A stretch of DNA of 64,000 nt from Rhizobium leguminosarum bv. viciae USDA 2370 (GCF_002008365.1 NZ_MRDL01000059.1:248001-312000); one strand, 5' to 3'; numbered from the stretch's first letter, positions 42,827 through 52,566 are shown. Notes: generated by a model not told the origin, from the sequence alone. Numbers and translations are program-made.

Positions 42827-43957
42827 CTAGGCTGCCTTTTGTTCTTTTGCCGGCGGGGACAAGGCAATACCCGTTTCGGCGCAAATAGCCTCGATGTGGC
42901 GGGCCGACTGCTTGATGAAAACAATCGCCTCATTGAAGCCGTAGGATTGCGTCTGATAGGTCGGGTAGCCGTAGCAGCGGCTCTCATAAGCTTCCCAGTC
43001 GAGAACCGCTCCGGAGGCGACCCGCTTTTCATAGGCATCCACCATCGCCATGTAGGCCGCAAGCTCATCCGCCGTCAGGTCCGGGTGGCCAGCTCGCCAG
43101 ACCGGATCCTCGATCTCGATGCACTGCCGCGGATTAGCCTTGCGAGGCTTGTCGGCGACAGACTGGGCGACTTCCAGCGACAGGTTCAGCGTGGGGTTAG
43201 CGTCCGCAAGAATGGGAAGGATCGCGGCGAAATCAACTATGCCGCCGCCGCAGGGCCGGGTCTGAAAATCGAGACCGCCGGGGGCGCGACCGACATAGGC
43301 ATCCTTGATATGGGTCTGGCGCACATAGGGCGACAGACGCTTGGCGGCAAACACCGGATGCTCGGCTCGCTGCAGTCCGTTTGCCGTATCGAAGACGACG
43401 CCGACGCAGTCGGAGCCGACCGCCTCGATCAGCCTCAGGATCTCGAAGGAGGTGATCTCGTCATGGGTTTCAATGTTGATATGCGTGCCGTTTGCGCGGG
43501 CAACGGGGGCTATCTTCTGCAGCACCTTTTCGATGGCGATAAGTTGGTCTTCCCAGCTGATATCCGTGCGGAAGCGGTCATTGGCCAGCCGCCCGCGATA
43601 AACCGACTTGAAGTTACCAGGTGAAACCCAGAGCTCACGGCAGTCGATTGCTGCACTCGCCTCGATCATCCGTGTAAAGCCAGCGATGATGTCGCCATCG
43701 CCGATTGCTCGCAGTTCCGGCGCTTCGGCGCTGCAATAGGGATTGATCTTGCCGATGCCGCTTTCGAGATAAAGGCCGAGCTCGTCGGCCTTGGCGCGGA
43801 TCTCCCGCAGCAAACCGCCATCGAGATCCGGGCTCATGTCGAGGACAGTGCTAAAGAAGATGCCCGCCAGACCCAATTCCTTGACATGGTCGAGACTTGC
43901 CAGCGGGCCACGCTTCTTCGCTTCGGGCAGCTTCAGCCCGTCGATACCCAATTTCAT
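42827..43957 (-). CDS. Sugar phosphate isomerase/epimerase-like TIM-barrel protein
   Basis: 376 residues of the xylose-isomerase-like (AP endonuclease 2) TIM-barrel family. Probable metal ligands: Glu in HINIETHDEI, Asp in GVVFDTANGLQ, His in VRQTHIKDAYVG, Glu in LNLSLEVAQSV. The C-terminal 80 residues extend beyond the usual barrel of about 280. Third gene of the operon with a binding protein and permease, so it probably isomerises, epimerises or cleaves the imported compound in the cytosol. The reaction cannot be specified. Confidence 0.82.
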   Translation of the reverse strand: MKLGIDGLKLPEAKKRGPLASLDHVKELGLAGIFFSTVLDMSPDLDGGLLREIRAKADELGLYLESGIGKINPYCSAEAPELRAIGDGDIIAGFTRMIEASAAIDCRELWVSPGNFKSVYRGRLANDRFRTDISWEDQLIAIEKVLQKIAPVARANGTHINIETHDEITSFEILRLIEAVGSDCVGVVFDTANGLQRAEHPVFAAKRLSPYVRQTHIKDAYVGRAPGGLDFQTRPCGGGIVDFAAILPILADANPTLNLSLEVAQSVADKPRKANPRQCIEIEDPVWRAGHPDLTADELAAYMAMVDAYEKRVASGAVLDWEAYESRCYGYPTYQTQSYGFNEAIVFIKQSARHIEAICAETGIALSPPAKEQKAA

Positions 43958-44086
43958 TTCAAGCTCCTTTACTGTTTCCTGATCGGATCGCTTCCATGGC
44001 GATCTTTGGTGTTGGGCGTTCGGTGAAATTAAAGGCAGCCGACGCTACCGGCCGCGCCTCCTGACACGGGGCCTCTCCGCCGAGCT

Positions 44087-44923
44087 TCAGCCCTTCGGAA
44101 CGAGGCTTTGTTCGAGGAAATGCTGGCCGATCGATGCGATGCTGGTGATTGCGAGGTACCAGATCGAGGCTACGAACAGCAGTTCGATCACCAGGAAGTT
44201 CCGGGCGTAGATCGCCTGTGCCTGGGTCAGCAGATCCTGCATCCCGATAACGGAGACGATGGCGCTCGCCTTTAGCATGCCGATCGCCTGATTGCCGGTT
44301 GGCGGTACGATGAGCCGGGCTGCCTGCGGCAGGATAACGGCCCGCAATGTCTGCACCGGCTTCAATCCCAGCGCGGATGCCGCATCCCGCTGGCCGCGAT
44401 CGACCGCGACCAGGCCACCGCGTATGATCTCCGACATGTTGGCGGCTTCATGCAGCCCGAGTGCGAGAAAGCCAGCCAGGGCCGGCGTCACCAGATCGTT
44501 GATCGAAATGGTGAAGCTTCCCATCCCGACCTGCGGGATGAAGAGGGCGATGTTGAACCAGAAGAAGATCTGGACAATGAGCGGGACGCCGCGAAACCAC
44601 CAGACGAAGCCGGCGGCGATCGCCTTCAGGACCAGGTTCTGACTCGTCGCCATCAGTGCCAGCAGGCATCCGAGCACGATGCCGAACACCATGGCGCCTG
44701 CCGTCAGTTCAAGCGTCAACAGCACGCCGCGCAGGATCGAAGGATCCACGAGATAGCGAGGGATCTCCGACCACTGGATACTCTGGCTCTGCCCGACGAC
44801 GAGCGCGAAGAAGGCCAGCGCTGAAATCGCGATGGCACCGGTTGCGATCTGGCCCCAACGCATCGGTCTTCCGACCGATGGCGCAAGGGTAAGCGAAATT
44901 GGTGACGCTTGAAACAGGGCCAT
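44087..44923 (-). CDS. Polar amino acid-type ABC transporter permease
   Basis: 278 residues from ATG 44923, with CGGA nine bases upstream; a TTG at 44932 overlapping the preceding stop is an alternative. HisM/GlnP family: a first span after the N-terminal 25 residues, SVIGMQDLLTQAQAIYARNF, and the EAA-type loop ALGLKPVQTLRAVILPQAAR. Works with the binding protein upstream. No ATPase gene is in this operon, so it must borrow one from elsewhere. Confidence 0.9.
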   Translation of the reverse strand: MALFQASPISLTLAPSVGRPMRWGQIATGAIAISALAFFALVVGQSQSIQWSEIPRYLVDPSILRGVLLTLELTAGAMVFGIVLGCLLALMATSQNLVLKAIAAGFVWWFRGVPLIVQIFFWFNIALFIPQVGMGSFTISINDLVTPALAGFLALGLHEAANMSEIIRGGLVAVDRGQRDAASALGLKPVQTLRAVILPQAARLIVPPTGNQAIGMLKASAIVSVIGMQDLLTQAQAIYARNFLVIELLFVASIWYLAITSIASIGQHFLEQSLVPKG

Positions 44924-44928
44924 CGGCG

Positions 44929-45861
44929 TCAATCCGCAGGCATGTTGGCGGCATCGTTAACCTTGACGGTCTTCACGGCCAGCGGTCCGAGGCTCCACTT
45001 CTTCATGATGGTCTCGTAGGCGCCGGAGTCCACCATCTGCTGCAAGGCGGCAACGACGCTGTCGCGCAGTTGCGGGTTGTCCTTGGCGGTCAGCATGCCG
45101 AGATAACCGACGGCAAGGCGGATATCCGGCAGCGCCTGCAGGCCCTTGCCGTTTCCGGTCTGGTGTTCGGTCGTGTAGACGCTGGTGGCGTAGCCATTGA
45201 CCGTGGCGTCAGCCCTCCCAGTGCGCACGGCCTGCAGCACATCCGGCATTTTCGGGATCGACATGATGTTGACCGGCGTCGCGCACTTGGCCGATGTCGC
45301 CTCGACCATCTTCGCCTGGAAGGTACCGACAGGAACGGCGACCTTCTTGCCGCACAAATCGTCCAAGCCGTTGATCCCGAGCGGATTGTCCTTGCCGGTC
45401 ATGATCGTGGTGGCGTCATACATGTAGTCGATCACGTCGACCTGCTTTTCGAGTTCCGGGTCGTCGTTGATCCCCGAGATCGAGATGTCGAAGCGCTTTG
45501 CCAATATGGAGGGCACGATTGCAGCACCCGCGCCGACATCGGTCATCTGCACATCGACACCCAGGATGACGCCGAGTGCGGCAGCGATATCGGCATCGAT
45601 GCCGATCAGCTTGCCGTCTTCGCCGTGAAAGCTGATCGGCGGCGTCAGGTCGGTCGCGACCTTCAGGACGCCCGATGACTTGACGGAGGGCGGCAGCCCG
45701 TCGGCGAGCTTCTGCGTGAGGACGACACCGGGGAGCTTGGCGACATCGGCATCGGCCGTCATCTTCTCGGCGGCACTCTCGGCGGCATGGGCAGAGGCTG
45801 CGATCAAGGTGACCATCGCTCCGGCAACTCCGGCCTTCAAGATTTTCTGAATGCGCATCAT
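44929..45861 (-). CDS. Amino-acid-type ABC transporter substrate-binding protein
   Basis: 310 residues from ATG 45861 (AAGGGGAT upstream), signal peptide ending near ASAHAAES. SBP_bac_3 features: TDLTPPISFHGEDGKLIGI, DIAAALGVILGVDVQMTD, and DISISGINDDPELEKQVD. First gene of the left sigma-54 operon, with a leader of about 36 nt predicted from the promoter at 45908-45923. Solute unknown; nitrogen- or carbon-source control is suggested by the sigma-54 promoter. Confidence 0.9.
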   Translation of the reverse strand: MMRIQKILKAGVAGAMVTLIAASAHAAESAAEKMTADADVAKLPGVVLTQKLADGLPPSVKSSGVLKVATDLTPPISFHGEDGKLIGIDADIAAALGVILGVDVQMTDVGAGAAIVPSILAKRFDISISGINDDPELEKQVDVIDYMYDATTIMTGKDNPLGINGLDDLCGKKVAVPVGTFQAKMVEATSAKCATPVNIMSIPKMPDVLQAVRTGRADATVNGYATSVYTTEHQTGNGKGLQALPDIRLAVGYLGMLTAKDNPQLRDSVVAALQQMVDSGAYETIMKKWSLGPLAVKTVKVNDAANMPAD

Positions 45862-45907
45862 GCGATCCCCTTCCATTTTTGTATCGGTGAATTCTCGGGA
45901 TCATCCA

Positions 45908-45923
45908 TGCAATCGACGTGCCA
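45908..45923 (-). promoter_or_regulatory. Sigma-54 promoter, leftward operon
   Basis: Minus strand reads TGGCACGTCGATTGCA, an exact match to TGGCACG-N4-TTGCA with the invariant GG and GC 10 nt apart. The predicted transcription start is near 45897, giving a leader of about 36 nt to the binding-protein start at 45861. Confidence 0.88.
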
Positions 45924-46011
45924 CTTGCAGTACTGTATCAATAATCATTTGATATATATACACTTTTTGTCGATGACGATATTTCGGACACAGTTTCGCA
46001 GTATTATTCGC

Positions 46012-46024
46012 ATAAAGTTTCGAA
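46012..46024 (+). promoter_or_regulatory. Candidate enhancer site, copy A
   Basis: ATAAAGTTTCGAA, about 90 bp upstream of the leftward sigma-54 promoter. It recurs as an exact reverse complement at 46264-46276. Distance suits an upstream activating site for a bacterial enhancer-binding protein; the identity of that protein is unknown. Confidence 0.5.
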
Positions 46025-46263
46025 CATAGAATGCACAATTTTTATGCTTCCTGGCCCTGTCGTATCACTTTTGACCGACTCATCCGCCCACAAGACCAAA
46101 AAAACGCCTCCTCAGATGCCAAATCTCATGATTTTCGACACATGGTCGCCTGCTCAGAGGCCGTGACTGCGGCTATCTGATGCTCATTTAATATACGATG
46201 CTGGCGAAAATTTATACAAAACATAAATTCGCATTCTCAATTTAATATCTCTTATTATAAACT

Positions 46264-46276
46264 TTCGAAACTTTAT
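46264..46276 (-). promoter_or_regulatory. Candidate enhancer site, copy B
   Basis: TTCGAAACTTTAT on the plus strand, the exact reverse complement of copy A, 64 bp upstream of the rightward sigma-54 promoter. It sits in ACTTTCGAAACT, with the 8-bp palindrome TTTCGAAA at its core. Each promoter thus has one copy in the same relative orientation. Confidence 0.5.
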
Positions 46277-46339
46277 AAATCATAAATATCTATTATTTTT
46301 CATATGTTTGCTTCTATCATCAAGCGCGAACTGCAAAAC

Positions 46340-46355
46340 TGGCATGCCGCTTGCA
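46340..46355 (+). promoter_or_regulatory. Sigma-54 promoter, rightward operon
   Basis: TGGCATGCCGCTTGCA matches TGGCAY-R-N4-TTGCW with GG and GC 10 nt apart. Predicted start near 46366, leaving a leader of about 100 nt before the ATPase gene start at 46469. Confidence 0.83.
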
Positions 46356-46468
46356 ATTCGCTTTTCATGAACAAGCTCGACGCAAAATTCCTCGCCCGAC
46401 CGCACCTCCGTCTTGTGCCGGAGACAGCGCAGCAGTCCGTGACCCCGCCCCAGAACCAGGGAGGCCCT

Positions 46469-47602
<1,134 letters not shown>

Positions 47603-47607
47603 ACGTT

Positions 47608-48648
47608 ATGAAGGACTTTCAGATTACCCGTCGCGGGTTCGGTTTGCTGGCGGCCAGTGTCGCCGCATCTGCCATGCTTCCGCTTGCAGTCCGCGCTGCA
47701 GGCGGCGGCGCTGTCGCTGCCACTTTTCCAGGGAGCTGGGAGGACGCTTATCGCACCGTCCTGACCCCGATGGTCAAGGATGCAGGTTATGACCTCACGG
47801 TTGCTCCGGCACTCGCGCAGGACCAGCTCGCTAAGATCATGGCGAGCCCCGGCAACCCGCCCTATGACACGCTGCTGATGTCGCCGGGCCAGATGGCGGT
47901 CGCCATCGAGAAGAACCTGATCCAGAAGATCGATTCGAGCAAGCTCAAGAACTGGGGAATGCTCGATCCGTCCTTCCAGGGCGAATACGGCCCAACCGTG
48001 ACCATCGAAGTCAACGGCATCGCCTACAATCCCGATCTCGTTCCGAAGCCGAAGGGCTATCGTGATCTCTTCGAGAACCCGGCCTATAGTGGCAAGGTCT
48101 CGTGGACGGGCTTTGCCTCGAACACCGCAGTGATGGCCTATACCGAAATCGCCAAGATCTTCGGTTCTGGTCCCAACGACATGGATGCCGTCTTCAAGCT
48201 GTTCAAGGACCATCCGGAGCATCTGAAGGGCGTCGTCGACAGCACCAATCACCAGATGACGCTGTTCCAGCAGGGCGAAATCGCCGTCTTCATGTGCTCG
48301 ACCGGCAACGTCGCGCATCTGAAGAGCCTCGGCCTCAACGCCGAGTTTGTTCATCCGGAAACGGGCTCGCCGGCAGCCCCGGTCAACATCCACCTGACTA
48401 ACGGCTCCGCGAACGTCGATGCGGCCTATGCCTATATCGATGCCGCCATCTCCAAGGCTGCCCAGGATCAGCTCAAGGAACCGCCGACCGAGATGTTCCC
48501 GACCAACAAGGATGTGGCGCTGACACCTGGCATCGAAGCCTATGTCACCCGCGACCAGATCAAGACCATGGTCTATCCAGACTGGGTCGCGATCAACAAG
48601 AACCGCGACGACTGGATTCGCCAGTTCGACGCCCTCGTTGCCGGTTGA
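47608..48648 (+). CDS. PotD-like ABC transporter substrate-binding protein, Tat-exported
   Basis: 346 residues. ATG 47608 has AGAGGTG upstream; a GTG at 47599 is possible. The twin-arginine signal ITRRGFGLLAASVAASA ends near VRAAGG, implying export of the folded protein by Tat. The mature fold is SBP_bac_6/PotD-like with AATFPGSWEDAYRTVL and LIQKIDSSKLKNWGML. Its solute could be a polyamine or another cationic or organic nitrogen compound. Confidence 0.9.
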   Translation: MKDFQITRRGFGLLAASVAASAMLPLAVRAAGGGAVAATFPGSWEDAYRTVLTPMVKDAGYDLTVAPALAQDQLAKIMASPGNPPYDTLLMSPGQMAVAIEKNLIQKIDSSKLKNWGMLDPSFQGEYGPTVTIEVNGIAYNPDLVPKPKGYRDLFENPAYSGKVSWTGFASNTAVMAYTEIAKIFGSGPNDMDAVFKLFKDHPEHLKGVVDSTNHQMTLFQQGEIAVFMCSTGNVAHLKSLGLNAEFVHPETGSPAAPVNIHLTNGSANVDAAYAYIDAAISKAAQDQLKEPPTEMFPTNKDVALTPGIEAYVTRDQIKTMVYPDWVAINKNRDDWIRQFDALVAG

Positions 48649-48657
48649 GGTGATGTG

Positions 48658-49485
48658 ATGAAGGCGAGCGGCTTCCCATACGTCCTACCGATGCTGTTGC
48701 TTTCCGTGGCGTTCTTCGCAACGCCGCTCGCCGTCCTCGTCGGTTTCAGCTTCGCCGGCTCCGGCGGAGCAACCCTCGAACATTATGCCCGCTTCTTCGG
48801 GGACGCGTTCAATTTCCGCGTCCTCGTCAATACCGCAAGGCTCGGCCTTGAAACCGTCATCGGCACGACCTTGCTCGGCGTGCCGATCGCGCTTCTCTAC
48901 TGGCATGGCGGCCGAAACCTGCGGCAGGTGCTGATTTTCCTGACGCTCATTCCGATGCTGACCAGCAATGTCGTGCGCACCTTCGCCTGGATCGTCATCC
49001 TCGGGCGCCAGGGGCCGATCAGCGAAGCGCTGGTTGGGCTCGGCCTCGTGGGCATGCCGACGAACCTGCTGTTTACCGAACTCGGCCTGGTCATGGCCAT
49101 GTGCCAGATCGACCTGCCACTGATCATCCTGCCGCTGATCGCGATCCTGTCACGCACGCCCGTCCAACTGACGGAAGCCGCCCAGGTTTCCGGCGCCGGT
49201 CCTTGGCGCATCCTTGTCACCGTGCTTCTGCCGCTGATGCTGCCGGGCCTGCTGGCAGGCTGGATCCTCGTCTTTGCCAGCACCAGCAGCTCCTTCGTCA
49301 CCCAGGCCGTCATCGGCGGTGCGCGCAACGTCTATGTTCCGCAGCTGATCTACCGCGAAGTCGGCACGCTATTCGACTGGCCGCTGGCCTCGGCCATCGC
49401 CGTCGTTCTCCTGCTGTCCACCGGTTGCCTGCTGGTCGCCCTTACCATGATGTCCCGTCACAGGAGGTTGGTCGGTTATGCGTGA
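48658..49485 (+). CDS. ABC transporter permease (PotB-like)
   Basis: 275 residues from ATG 48658 after GAGGTG. About six spans; the EAA-type coupling loop is LTEAAQVSGAGPWRILVTVL. First of two permeases of the PotABCD-like importer, overlapping the next gene by 8 bp. Confidence 0.92.
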   Translation: MKASGFPYVLPMLLLSVAFFATPLAVLVGFSFAGSGGATLEHYARFFGDAFNFRVLVNTARLGLETVIGTTLLGVPIALLYWHGGRNLRQVLIFLTLIPMLTSNVVRTFAWIVILGRQGPISEALVGLGLVGMPTNLLFTELGLVMAMCQIDLPLIILPLIAILSRTPVQLTEAAQVSGAGPWRILVTVLLPLMLPGLLAGWILVFASTSSSFVTQAVIGGARNVYVPQLIYREVGTLFDWPLASAIAVVLLLSTGCLLVALTMMSRHRRLVGYA

Positions 49486-50299
49486 TCGTCGCGAAAATCC
49501 CATGCCCGTCATGCTCTACAAGGCATTCGTCTACGGTTGCGGCGGGCTCTGCGTCATCTATCTCGTGGCACCCATCGTGATAGCGCTGACGATGTCGTTT
49601 ACCTCGGGGCAGACATTGAAATACCCGCCGCAGGGCTTCTCGCTCAGGTGGTACGCGGCGCTGCTCGATCCCGTGCGCTCGGCCACCGAACATATCGCCG
49701 CCTGGAACTCGCTGAAGATCGCCGGCCTTGCCGTCCTCGGATCGCTGATCTTTGCGGTTCCGGCAACCATCGGCATGACGCGCATGAAGCGCAGCACCGC
49801 CGGCACCATCGAGCCGCTGCTGCTCGCCCCGCTCGTTCTGCCGAGCCTCGTCTACGGCCTTGCCGCCTTGATCGTCGCCAATTTCATCGGCTTCAAGCCG
49901 TCGCTCTGGCTGACCGTATCAGGCCATGTGGTCGTCTTCGGACCGTTGATGTACCGAGCCGCCTCCGTCGTCGCCCAAGGACTCAATCCCTCGCTTGCTG
50001 AGGCATCGACCACCATGGGCGCGAGCTGGTTCATGACGCTGCGGCGTGTGACCTTGCCGCTGCTGATGCCCGGCATTCTGGCCGGCGCATTCCTCGTCTT
50101 CATCCAGTCGCTCGATAATGTGTCGGTATCGCTTTTCCTCGCCGACGCCCGAACGACCGTCTTGCCGCTGCGCATGTTCGCGCTGATCGAGGAATCGCTT
50201 GATGTGCGCGTCGCGGCAATCTCGGGAATTCTGATCGCCGTGACGCTGGTGGGACTGCTGGTTGCGCGGCGCGTTCTCGCGCCGCCGCGGCAGGCCTGA
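49478..50299 (+). CDS. ABC transporter permease (PotC-like)
   Basis: 273 residues. Start at ATG 49478 overlaps the PotB-like gene; ATG 49502 is an alternative. Coupling loop LAEASTTMGASWFMTLRRVT; C-terminal LPLRMFALIEESLDVRVA is typical of PotC. Pairs with the PotB-like subunit. Confidence 0.92.
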   Translation: MRDRRENPMPVMLYKAFVYGCGGLCVIYLVAPIVIALTMSFTSGQTLKYPPQGFSLRWYAALLDPVRSATEHIAAWNSLKIAGLAVLGSLIFAVPATIGMTRMKRSTAGTIEPLLLAPLVLPSLVYGLAALIVANFIGFKPSLWLTVSGHVVVFGPLMYRAASVVAQGLNPSLAEASTTMGASWFMTLRRVTLPLLMPGILAGAFLVFIQSLDNVSVSLFLADARTTVLPLRMFALIEESLDVRVAAISGILIAVTLVGLLVARRVLAPPRQA

Positions 50300-50344
50300 A
50301 CAATCCGTCATTGACCTATGCCTGAACTTGGAAGGAACAAACTC

Positions 50345-51769
50345 ATGAACATGCGCCCGACAAACGCTGGCGCCTATCGGATGGGATCGCTGCTGGCCGA
50401 TTTCCAGCCGGATTTCGATTTCTCTGCTCCGCTGCCGCTTCCTGTCGAAGAGTTCGAGGACCGCCTTCGCCGAATTCGCCGTCAGGCGGTCGAAGCCGGT
50501 CATGACGCGCTGATCGTCCATGCCGGCAGCGTCGGCTGGTTCCACGCTTCGAACGCCTATCTGCGCTATATCTGCGACTGGATGCGCGAAGGCGTGCTGA
50601 TCATCCCGACCGACGCCGACAAGGCGATGGTGCTTCTGTCCTTCTTCACGCAATCCGTCCTGCTGCCGCCGGGCGGCGAGCCCGTACTCGTCGACGAAAT
50701 CTGGCAGATCGGCCCGATCGGCCGCGAGTATGCCGACCGCCCCGGGGATTCCGTCGTCAAGACCGCCGAGAAATGCGCAAAGGTTCTCGCCGATCTCGGT
50801 CTCGCCAAGGCCCAGATCGGCAGGATCGGCGACCGCACTTCGCTGACCCTCTGGTCTGCGCTCGACGAACTGATGCCGAAGAACAAGTTCGTTGCCGACA
50901 ACGCCATTCTCGACCGCATGCAGAAGGTCCGCTCGCCGCGCGAGATCGAGATCTTCCGCGCCGCCGCCCAGCTGATCAGCATCGGCACGCAGGCTGCCTA
51001 TCATGTGGCAAGGCCCGGCGTGACCGACCATGAAATCCTGGCCGCCTTCACCTATGCGCAGATGGCACTCGGCGGCGAGACTGGCGACGGCTACCAGATC
51101 GGTATCAACGAATTCGGCACGCATTGCGGCAAGCCCTATGGCCACATCGTCCGCCCGGGCGACCTCATCAACCTCTACATCTCCAACGTCACCTATCGCG
51201 GCTATACGGCCCAGACCGCCCGCATGATCGCGATCGGCGACATCACCAGCCATCAGGAGGATGTGCTTGCCGCCTGCACCGAAGGCGTCAAGCGGGCCGA
51301 AAGGCTCGTCAAACCCGGCGCATTGATGCGCGACGTCAACAATGCCGCCTTCGAACCGATGATCGAGCGCGGCATGCTCATGTCACCCGAGGCACGCACC
51401 ATGCCCTATAACTGGTCGCCGATGGAAGACGGCGGAGCACGCCTGATCCCCAATCAGTATGTGAAGGACATCGACTGGGAGGCGCAGGGCCGCAAGCTCA
51501 TGCATGTCTATCCGGCAACGCACGGACCGCACAATCCGAACCTCGGCCATTCGGTCGGCATGGCCGGCGGCCAGAACAGCTTCAACATCTCCTCGCACAA
51601 CTACGACAGGATGGAGGAGGGCATGGTCTTCGTCCTCCACACCCAATGGCTGGAACCGCTGTCGGCCGGCTGCAATATCGGCGACATGTATGTCGTGACC
51701 AAGGACGGTTTTGAGAACCTCAGCCGCCATACCCCGCTTGAAACCCACCGCGTCGCTGCCGAGGCCTGA
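50345..51769 (+). CDS. Creatinase-like M24 family protein lacking metal ligands
   Basis: 474 residues from ATG 50345 (GGAAGGAAC upstream). The C-terminal half is a pita-bread M24 fold, but the usual metal ligands are replaced. Where metallopeptidases have the Asp of D-x-G and S-D-x-T-R, this protein reads LINLYISNVTYRGYTAQTAR, and the two late Glu positions are also altered (FVLHTQWLEP, DMYVVTKDGFENL). This resembles creatinase, a metal-free amidinohydrolase; His260 in NEFGTHCGKPYG aligns with the creatinase catalytic His. A hydrolase of a small nitrogen compound imported by the PotABCD-like system is plausible, peptidase activity is not. Confidence 0.78.
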   Translation: MNMRPTNAGAYRMGSLLADFQPDFDFSAPLPLPVEEFEDRLRRIRRQAVEAGHDALIVHAGSVGWFHASNAYLRYICDWMREGVLIIPTDADKAMVLLSFFTQSVLLPPGGEPVLVDEIWQIGPIGREYADRPGDSVVKTAEKCAKVLADLGLAKAQIGRIGDRTSLTLWSALDELMPKNKFVADNAILDRMQKVRSPREIEIFRAAAQLISIGTQAAYHVARPGVTDHEILAAFTYAQMALGGETGDGYQIGINEFGTHCGKPYGHIVRPGDLINLYISNVTYRGYTAQTARMIAIGDITSHQEDVLAACTEGVKRAERLVKPGALMRDVNNAAFEPMIERGMLMSPEARTMPYNWSPMEDGGARLIPNQYVKDIDWEAQGRKLMHVYPATHGPHNPNLGHSVGMAGGQNSFNISSHNYDRMEEGMVFVLHTQWLEPLSAGCNIGDMYVVTKDGFENLSRHTPLETHRVAAEA

Positions 51770-51770
51770 C

Positions 51771-52442
51771 ATGACCCATCATAAACAACACACGCATTTC
51801 GATTTCGCCAAGCTGACCGAGCGCGAGCGTTACAAGATCCTCATCGGCACGGTCATCCCGCGCCCCATCGCGCTGGTCACCACTCTGAGCAAGGAAGGCC
51901 TGCCGAATGCCGGCCCGTTCAGCTTCTTCAACGTTCTCACCCACGACCCGGCAATCGTTGCGATCGGCGTCGAGAATTATGGCGACATGCGCTTCAAGGA
52001 TACAGCCCGCAACATCCGCGAAACCGGCGAATTCACGGTGCACATCTGCGACGACGCGCTCGTCGAGCGGATGGAGGTCTGCGCCATCAAGTTCGGGCCT
52101 GAAGTCGATGAACTCTCGGAAGCCGGACTGACAACGGTACCGGGACAGATGGTCAGAAGCCCACGCATCCTCGCAGCCCCCGCAGCGCTGGAATGCCGCC
52201 GCCACACGACCCTGCAGGTCGGTCCCGCCCGCGAAATCATCCTTGGCGAAGTGCTCGGCGTCTATGTCAGAAGCGATGTGGTCAATCCGGCGAACCTGCA
52301 CATCGACCAACAGCGAATGGATGCCGTCGGCAGGATGGGCGGCTACACCTATGCCAGGACGCGCGACCAGTTCGACATCAAGACTCTGACGAAGGAGGAG
52401 TGGGCTTTGCGCCAAGAGGTTTCGAATGCGGCCACCGCTTGA
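51771..52442 (+). CDS. Flavin reductase-like (FMN-binding split barrel) protein
   Basis: 223 residues. ATG 51771 lies 1 bp after the M24 stop, with GAGG in the end of that gene. Segments IGTVIPRPIALVTTLSKEG, NAGPFSFFNVLTHDPAIVAI and HTTLQVGPAREIILGEVLGV fit the DIM6/NTAB flavin-reductase-like family, which bind FMN and either reduce free flavin or act on aromatic/oxo compounds. Last gene of the rightward operon; it may support an oxygenase elsewhere or process the M24 product. Confidence 0.87.
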   Translation: MTHHKQHTHFDFAKLTERERYKILIGTVIPRPIALVTTLSKEGLPNAGPFSFFNVLTHDPAIVAIGVENYGDMRFKDTARNIRETGEFTVHICDDALVERMEVCAIKFGPEVDELSEAGLTTVPGQMVRSPRILAAPAALECRRHTTLQVGPAREIILGEVLGVYVRSDVVNPANLHIDQQRMDAVGRMGGYTYARTRDQFDIKTLTKEEWALRQEVSNAATA

Positions 52443-52539
52443 GCTTGCCACCAATCCGAGGTTTTCTTCACGGACCTTGTCCGATCCTCACGCCGACATA
52501 TCGAGCATCAACTCCTTCTTGTCGATCCCGCGAGCATTT

Positions 52540-52549
52540 GGGGGGGGGG
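52540..52549 (+). repeat. Run of ten G
   Basis: Ten consecutive G in the 124-bp gap between two convergent genes, 17 bp past the AraC stop. No reading frame crosses it, so phase variation of a protein is not indicated; an assembly or sequencing length error is possible. Confidence 0.9.
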
Positions 52550-52566
52550 CGACAGCTCATATCGCA

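Larger units (their letters stand above)
45862..46468. other. AT-rich divergent control region with two sigma-54 promoters
   Basis: 607 bp between the divergent starts, much richer in A/T than the flanking genes. Contains a minus-strand sigma-54 promoter (45908-45923), a plus-strand one (46340-46355), and an inverted pair of 13-mers at 46012-46024 and 46264-46276, each listed separately. No gene is seen here; the frame beginning at 46304 runs through the plus promoter and is not a plausible start. Confidence 0.75.

Noticed and set aside
46304..46468. N-terminal extension of the PotA-like ATPase
   Set aside because: It would start upstream of the sigma-54 promoter's transcription start (about 46366). 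ATG 46367 would be leaderless with no ribosome site, whereas ATG 46469 has GGGAGG.
49919..51253. 444-residue minus-strand frame
   Set aside because: Antisense to the PotC-like and M24 genes; no recognisable domain.
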